64,000 bases of DNA from SSF26 sp037443945. GTDB taxonomy: Bacteria > Chloroflexota > Anaerolineae > J102. A model generated the notes under the pieces. That model was not told the origin of the DNA. It made no database searches and saw only the letters and a list, made by a program, of their open reading frames with translations. Where the stretch lies: positions 1 through 64,000 of the forward strand of contig JBBINH010000010.1 of NCBI GenBank assembly GCA_037443945.1. Direction: 5' to 3'. Below, in pieces: positions 59,669 to 64,000 of this stretch; the first letter of the stretch is position 1; each line of letters opens with the position of its first letter. Both the position numbers and the translations under genes were made by a program.

Positions 59669-60769
59669 ATGGATATTACCCTACCGCGTGAACGACGCCC
59701 TGACGAATACCGGGTTTCCTTGACCCCGGCCGGGGTTGAGGCGCTCATCCGGGCAGGACATCGGGTCTTCATCGAACACGATGCCGGACGTGGCGCGGGG
59801 TTTTCCGACGAGGATTATCGCAAGGCCGGCGCCACCGTGGTCTACAGCCAGGCCGAAGCCTATGCCCGCGGGGAGATGGTAGTCAAGGTGGCACGACCGA
59901 CGGTGGAAGACCTGGAACACCTGCACGAAGAGCAAATCTTGATCGGTTTTCTGCACCTGGCCGCAGGACGTCGGGATAAGATCGAGATTTTGCGCACCCG
60001 CCGGGTATACGCCCTGGCCTGGGAGACGGTCGAACGCGCCGATGGCTGCCTGCCGGTGCTGCAAAGCATCAGCTCGATTGCCGGCCGTCTCATGCCCCAA
60101 ATCGTAGGGCGTTATCTGCAGAGCAACGAAGGGGGGCGCGGGGTTCTGCTCAGTGGGACGCCCACCGTGCCGCCGGCCGAAGTGGTGATCCTAGGGGCGG
60201 GGACGTTCGGCACCGAAGCCGCCCTGGCCCTGACGGCCAACTACGCTTCGGTTTATCTCCTCGATATCAGCGCCGACGCCCTTATCCGCGCCCATCGCCG
60301 CCTAGAGGGGCGGGCGGTGACCATGGCCTTCACCGAGTACAATCTGCGCAAAGTGGTGGCCTTTGCCGACGCCATTATCGGCGCCGTGTATGTACCGGGC
60401 CAGCGCACACCCATCATCCTCACCCGTGAACACCTGCGTCTGATGCGACCGCGCAGCCTCTTTGTGGATGCCAGTATCGATCAGGGCGGTTGTGCCGAGA
60501 CCAGCCGGCCCACAACCCACAGCAATCCCGTCTACGTGGAAGAGGGTGTGATCCACTACTGCGTCCCCAACATTACCAGCATCGTCGGACGCACGGCCAG
60601 TCATGCCCTCTCGTATGCCATCACGCCCTACCTCTTGGCCATCGCCGAGCAGGGCCTGGATAAGGCCGCCGAGCTGTACCCCGAATTGGGCCGCGGGATC
60701 AACATCCGCGACGGTGTCATCGTCCATCCCGGTTTGGCCAGGACCTTGCAAGAGGAAACAACGGTATGA
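59669..60769 (+). CDS. ald: Alanine dehydrogenase
   Basis: 366-aa NAD-dependent L-alanine dehydrogenase/PNT family enzyme. The N-terminal LPRERRPDEYRVSLTP motif, the Rossmann VVILGAGTFGTEAAL, and the C-terminal HYCVPNITSIVGRTASHAL signature are present. ATG 59669 is supported by GAGG 7 bases upstream. The stop overlaps the CoA-transferase start (ATGA). Interconversion of alanine and pyruvate links to the nearby lactate (lut) system metabolically but not by position. Confidence 0.9.
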   Translation: MDITLPRERRPDEYRVSLTPAGVEALIRAGHRVFIEHDAGRGAGFSDEDYRKAGATVVYSQAEAYARGEMVVKVARPTVEDLEHLHEEQILIGFLHLAAGRRDKIEILRTRRVYALAWETVERADGCLPVLQSISSIAGRLMPQIVGRYLQSNEGGRGVLLSGTPTVPPAEVVILGAGTFGTEAALALTANYASVYLLDISADALIRAHRRLEGRAVTMAFTEYNLRKVVAFADAIIGAVYVPGQRTPIILTREHLRLMRPRSLFVDASIDQGGCAETSRPTTHSNPVYVEEGVIHYCVPNITSIVGRTASHALSYAITPYLLAIAEQGLDKAAELYPELGRGINIRDGVIVHPGLARTLQEETTV

Positions 60770-62070
60770 ACGGCTGGATGCGCATCTACGAGTCCAAACT
60801 CACCACGGCCGAGGAAGCGGTCAAGACCATCCCCAACGGCGCCCATATCTTTCTCACAGGCAACTGTTCGGTCCCCCAGCAACTGCTCAAGGCCCTGGTC
60901 CGGCGTGCTCGCGCCGGTGAGGTCACGGGGCTGCGCATCCATCAGGTCTTGACCGTCGGTGATGCCGACTATGTCTCGCCTGAACTGGAAGGCCGCATCC
61001 GGGTGAACACCATGTTCGTCAGTCCCAACGTGCGCCAGGCCGTCAACGAAGGCCGAGCCGATTTCACCCCTGTGTTTCTGAGCGAAATCCCCGGTCTCTT
61101 CAAAAAGGGCATTATCCCCCTCGATGTGGCCTTGGTCCATCTCTCACCTCCGGATGAACACGGCTTTTGCTCTTACGGGATCGAGGTGGGGCTGACGAAA
61201 CCGGCAGCCGAGTCGGCGCGCATGGTCATCGCCGAAATCAACGAGCGCATGCCCCGCACGCTCGGCGATAGTTTTATCCATGTTTCCAAGCTGACATGGG
61301 CCGTGCGGGTGGATTATCCCCTGGTCGAACTGCCCCAGGGTTCGCCGGGCGAGCTGGAAAAGGCCATCGGCGCCCATGTAGCCGAGCTTATCCCCGACGG
61401 CGCTACCCTTCAACTCGGCATCGGCGCCATTCCCGACGGCGTTTTGCCCTATCTCAAGGAAAAGCGCCATCTGGGCATCCATACCGAGATGTTCTCCGAT
61501 GGCGTGGTCGACCTGGTCGAAATGGGCGTCGTCACCAATGAACGCAAGACGTTACACCCCGGCAAAATCATCGCCGGGTTTATCCTGGGGTCGAAGCGCC
61601 TCTACCGTTTCGTGCACGATAACGCCATGGTCGAGTTCCATCCCCAGGATTATGTCAACGATCCCTTTATCATTGCCCAGAACAACACCATGTGTTCCAT
61701 CAACTCGGCCATCGAGGTGGACCTGACCGGCCAGGTGTGTGCCGATTCGATCGGGCACATGTTCTACAGCGGGGTGGGGGGTCAGGTGGACTTCGTGCGC
61801 GGGGCCGCGCGCAGCAAAGGGGGCAAGCCGATCATTGCCCTCCCCTCCACGGCGAAGGACGGCACCGTTTCTCGCATCGTCGCCACCTTGAAACCAGGGG
61901 CCGGTGTGGTGACCACCCGGAACGATGTGCACTATGTGGTCACCGAGTACGGCGTGGCCTCCCTCCACGGCAAGACCATTCGCCAACGGGCAGAAGCGCT
62001 GATCGCCATAGCCCATCCCGACTTTCGTGAGGAGCTCCGGCGCCAGGCGCGTGCCTTGCATTACCTCTGA
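60766..62070 (+). CDS. 4-hydroxybutyrate/acetate CoA-transferase family protein
   Basis: 434-aa family I-type (Cat1/AbfT) CoA-transferase. The catalytic Glu lies in LGIHTEMFSDGVVDL, with the glycine-rich GIGAIPDGVLPYL and late VVTEYGVASLHGKTIRQRA. Such enzymes move CoA between acetyl-CoA and carboxylates such as 4-hydroxybutyrate, succinate or propionate; the exact acyl group is unknown. It overlaps the alanine dehydrogenase stop by 4 bases, so co-expression is expected. Confidence 0.9.
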   Translation: MNGWMRIYESKLTTAEEAVKTIPNGAHIFLTGNCSVPQQLLKALVRRARAGEVTGLRIHQVLTVGDADYVSPELEGRIRVNTMFVSPNVRQAVNEGRADFTPVFLSEIPGLFKKGIIPLDVALVHLSPPDEHGFCSYGIEVGLTKPAAESARMVIAEINERMPRTLGDSFIHVSKLTWAVRVDYPLVELPQGSPGELEKAIGAHVAELIPDGATLQLGIGAIPDGVLPYLKEKRHLGIHTEMFSDGVVDLVEMGVVTNERKTLHPGKIIAGFILGSKRLYRFVHDNAMVEFHPQDYVNDPFIIAQNNTMCSINSAIEVDLTGQVCADSIGHMFYSGVGGQVDFVRGAARSKGGKPIIALPSTAKDGTVSRIVATLKPGAGVVTTRNDVHYVVTEYGVASLHGKTIRQRAEALIAIAHPDFREELRRQARALHYL

Positions 62071-62396
62071 GGCCCGACAGCCTGTCCTTCTTCCCGGCAT
62101 CGGCGTGGCCCACGGCCTCTCAGGTCCCACTCGCTCCTCCCTTGCGACCCCCTGCCCGTCCCCGGCGCCGGCTACCGGCTTGGGTTGCGGCGATCGCGTG
62201 TGCGATGTCACAGGTGTGCCCACCTCGCCGCCGTGTTTAGCCACCCACCGCGCCGACCGGGCCGGATATGAAGCAGAGGCCGTCCTGCGGGTAGCGGCCG
62301 TGCGTGGAATGTGCGGACCGCCGATTCCGTCCGCGCAGGGGCAACCCAGGTCAGGATAACCCATCGGCCACCCGGTGGACCTGGCCCGCCTTCGGC
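62071..62396. other. Gene-free interval between convergent genes
   Basis: 326 bases between the CoA-transferase (+) and the Crp/Fnr gene (-). No ORF with a ribosome site and no strong terminator was recognised. Only short imperfect GC stems (for example TGAGGCC/GGCCTCTCA near 62068-62122) are present. Confidence 0.4.
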
Positions 62397-63080
62397 TCAG
62401 TCGTAGACGACGCCTGCCAGGCGGGCCAGGGCCTCGGGGTCCTTGATGAGGATGCGGCGATAGCCCAGTTCAACCCAACCCTCACGCTTGAAATCGCGCA
62501 GGATGGCGCTGATCGTCTCGCGATACGTACCCAGGTTATCGGCCAAGGCTTGATGGCTGATCCGAATCTGATCGCTGCGGACGCGACGCTGTTGGCGCAG
62601 GATTTCGCCGGCCAGACGTTCCGGCAGATGCCGATAGGCTACATCCTCCAGGCGGTTTTCGACCTGGATCAAACGTCGACCAAAGGTGCGCAACATGCCC
62701 AGGCTGAGGATGGGATGCCGATCGGCAAAGCGTTGGGCCTGTTCGGCGCTGAGTTTCCAAACCACACACGGGCTAACGGCCTGGGCGCTCATCGTCGTGT
62801 TCTGACCCAGGTCGAGCAGGGCATTTTCGCCGAAAACCGAACCCGGTCCCAGGGTGGCCATGGCCAGACTGCGGCCTTCTTTGTTCGTGGTCACCAGTTG
62901 GACCATGCCGGACATGAGGATGTAAAGGTTTTGGTTCAGCTCGGCAGGCGTAGCCACACACTCACCGGTGGGGATGCGCAGGATGGTCACGGCGCGGCCG
63001 AAGGCGGGGTCTTCGTGGGGTAACTGAGCAAAGAGCTCAGGGATTTGCTCGTTGGAGATGGAGTTGGGGAGGTCTTTCAT
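62397..63080 (-). CDS. Crp/Fnr family transcriptional regulator
   Basis: 227-aa regulator. The N-terminal cyclic-nucleotide-binding-like beta-roll (FGRAVTILRIPTGECV, GPGSVFGENALLDLG) is followed by a helix-turn-helix of the Crp type (LADNLGTYRETISAILRDFKREG). No Cys cluster of FNR is seen, so the signal may be a nucleotide or other ligand. The start is ATG 63080 or GTG 63086. An extended -10 promoter lies about 50 bases upstream. Confidence 0.88.
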   Translation of the reverse strand: MKDLPNSISNEQIPELFAQLPHEDPAFGRAVTILRIPTGECVATPAELNQNLYILMSGMVQLVTTNKEGRSLAMATLGPGSVFGENALLDLGQNTTMSAQAVSPCVVWKLSAEQAQRFADRHPILSLGMLRTFGRRLIQVENRLEDVAYRHLPERLAGEILRQQRRVRSDQIRISHQALADNLGTYRETISAILRDFKREGWVELGYRRILIKDPEALARLAGVVYD

Positions 63081-63128
63081 GGGCACAACGGTGAAGAGAA
63101 GATTAAGGTTGTATCCAGGTTTTGTCTA

Positions 63129-63139
63129 TGATTATAACA
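63129..63139 (-). promoter_or_regulatory. Extended -10 promoter of the Crp/Fnr gene
   Basis: On the minus strand TG-T-TATAAT; the longer GTGTTATAATC is shared with the lpd promoter at 24284-24294. The -35 region is poor. Confidence 0.5.
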
Positions 63140-63527
63140 CATTTCGACGGCCGCAAACATGAGAGTTGTATTAAGGAAGCGAAGAGGGGTCGGCAAGAAT
63201 GCTCTCACTGTAATGGAAAATACCCTCGGTTGGCAAGTCAGGGCTATGCCGGGTCGCTTTGGCAGCGACCGGAGCTGCAGGCCCCCAGGGCGATCGAGCG
63301 CTGCTTCCGCCCATGACCCCCGCAACCCCTTCTGCGCTCAAGATGCAGACCACGCAAAGACCGCGATCGAATCGACCGGCAAGGCCTCGCTGCCGCGACA
63401 TCCTTCACGTGAGGATCATCGAATCGCACCCTTATCGTGATAGAATTTACAACCGCCGCCACGGCCAAAGCTCTATAATGCCAGTATATCGGTCTTTTCG
63501 TTTGCTTCCGTTTTCAGTCATCCGTCC
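63140..63527. other. Intergenic region upstream of mqnC
   Basis: Divergent gap between the Crp/Fnr gene and mqnC. A TATAAT on + at 63474-63479 may be the mqnC -10, but the spacing to TTTACA (63446-63451) is too long. Nothing else is recognised. Confidence 0.4.
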
Positions 63528-64000
63528 ATGAACACATCCGACCTCCTGCGCAAAGCCGCTGCCGGAGAGCGCCTGACCCCTGAGGAAGGCTTACACCTCT
63601 ACACCCAGGCCGACCCCGAAGCGCTCATGGCCATCGCCCACGAACGACGCCTGCAGCGCACCACTCCCGGCGTCGTCACGTACCTGGTGGACCGCAACAT
63701 CAACTACACGAACGCCTGTGTCACCGATTGTCAGTTCTGCTCCTTCTACCGTGTCCCCGGCCATCCCGAGGTCTATGTCCTCAGCAAGCGCCAGATCGGC
63801 GAGAAAATCGAGGAACTCCTGGCCTGGGGCGGGACACGCATCCTCATGCAAGGCGGCCATCATCCTGAGCTGCGGTTGGCCTGGTACGAGGACCTGCTGC
63901 GCTGGCTCAAGGCCACCTATCCCGAAATCGAGCTCGATTGCTTTAGCCCTTCCGAGATCGAACACATCGCCAAACTGGAAGGGCTGACCATGGAAGAGGT
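63528..64000 (+). CDS. mqnC: Cyclic dehypoxanthinyl futalosine synthase (MqnC), 5' part
   Basis: The frame runs open to the window end, about 157 residues. It is a radical-SAM enzyme with the cluster motif C-x3-C-x2-C in NACVTDCQFCSFYR, preceded by YLVDRNINYTN, typical of MqnC/MqnE/CofH. LSKRQIGEKIEELLAWGG and MQGGHHPEL then point to MqnC rather than MqnE. It makes the cyclic intermediate of the futalosine route to menaquinone. Start ATG 63528. No other mqn gene is in view. Confidence 0.85.
   Translation, partial: MNTSDLLRKAAAGERLTPEEGLHLYTQADPEALMAIAHERRLQRTTPGVVTYLVDRNINYTNACVTDCQFCSFYRVPGHPEVYVLSKRQIGEKIEELLAWGGTRILMQGGHHPELRLAWYEDLLRWLKATYPEIELDCFSPSEIEHIAKLEGLTMEE

Overview
The window is GC-rich bacterial chromosome with dense, short-spaced genes and many 4-base ATGA overlaps. 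It most resembles a Chloroflexota genome (Anaerolineae/Ardenticatenia-like). The reasons are Thr-Pro-rich linkers after lipoprotein signals, a BMP-type nucleoside ABC system, a class II HMG-CoA reductase next to an archaeal-type HMG-CoA synthase/thiolase/DUF35 set, a futalosine-pathway mqnC, and many small ABC-2 exporters. This placement is inferred from gene content; no rRNA or tRNA gene is present to confirm it.

Layout. 1-485: C-terminal remnant of an IS4-type transposase. 546-4472: M20 peptidase and YyaL-like thioredoxin protein (+), then a convergent ferritin-like protein. 4593-9798 (-): BMP-lipoprotein/nucleoside ABC transporter operon with DinB at its end. 9968-13114 (-): PD40 repeat protein, TIGR03943 protein and a frameshifted permease. 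13115-13669: gene-free hairpin repeats and a strong terminator. 13670-17750 (+): upper mevalonate pathway (HMG-CoA reductase, HMG-CoA synthase, thiolase and, from its own promoter, the DUF35 scaffold). 17878-23805 (-): thioester-containing alpha-2-macroglobulin lipoprotein. 24358-31092 (+): lipoamide dehydrogenase, a DapB-like dehydrogenase, lipoyl synthase, M20 amidohydrolase, PanE-like reductase and an FHA protein with a degenerate trypsin domain. 31286-33682 (+): orphan zinc-type binding lipoprotein behind a palindromic operator, an Arg/Trp-rich small protein and a lipoprotein. 33835-37016 (-): TetR-controlled ABC-2 exporter with a divergent Thr-Pro lipoprotein. 38126-39672: accessory patch with repeats, nested hairpins and a MerR regulator. 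39673-42130: fatty acyl-CoA ligase, PspC and an HMA-like small protein. 42226-47867 (-): fabF-lutABC-comM. 48082-51152 (+): ECF sigma factor, DegV, a membrane protein and a FabH-like synthase. 51196-56591 (-): thioesterase, PepA, aldo/keto reductase, aminotransferase and GNAT. 56649-58796 (-): a second ABC-2 exporter behind a leader with a short ORF and terminator. 58995-64000: Nudix, alanine dehydrogenase, CoA-transferase, Crp/Fnr regulator and the start of mqnC.

How the genes work together. The clearest pathway block is thiolase, HMG-CoA synthase, DUF35 and HMG-CoA reductase, which together convert acetyl-CoA to mevalonate. FadD, FabF, FabH-like, DegV and the hotdog thioesterase point to fatty-acid handling. 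LutABC oxidises lactate, and Lpd with LipA serves lipoate-dependent dehydrogenases. No CRISPR, prophage or classical defence system was found. The most unusual signals are regulatory: a candidate leader-peptide attenuator for an exporter, a structured dispersed repeat present twice, a pseudo-protease fused to FHA, paired TetR operators, a MerR-type 19-bp-spacer promoter, and an orphan zinc-binding lipoprotein with a Fur-like operator.
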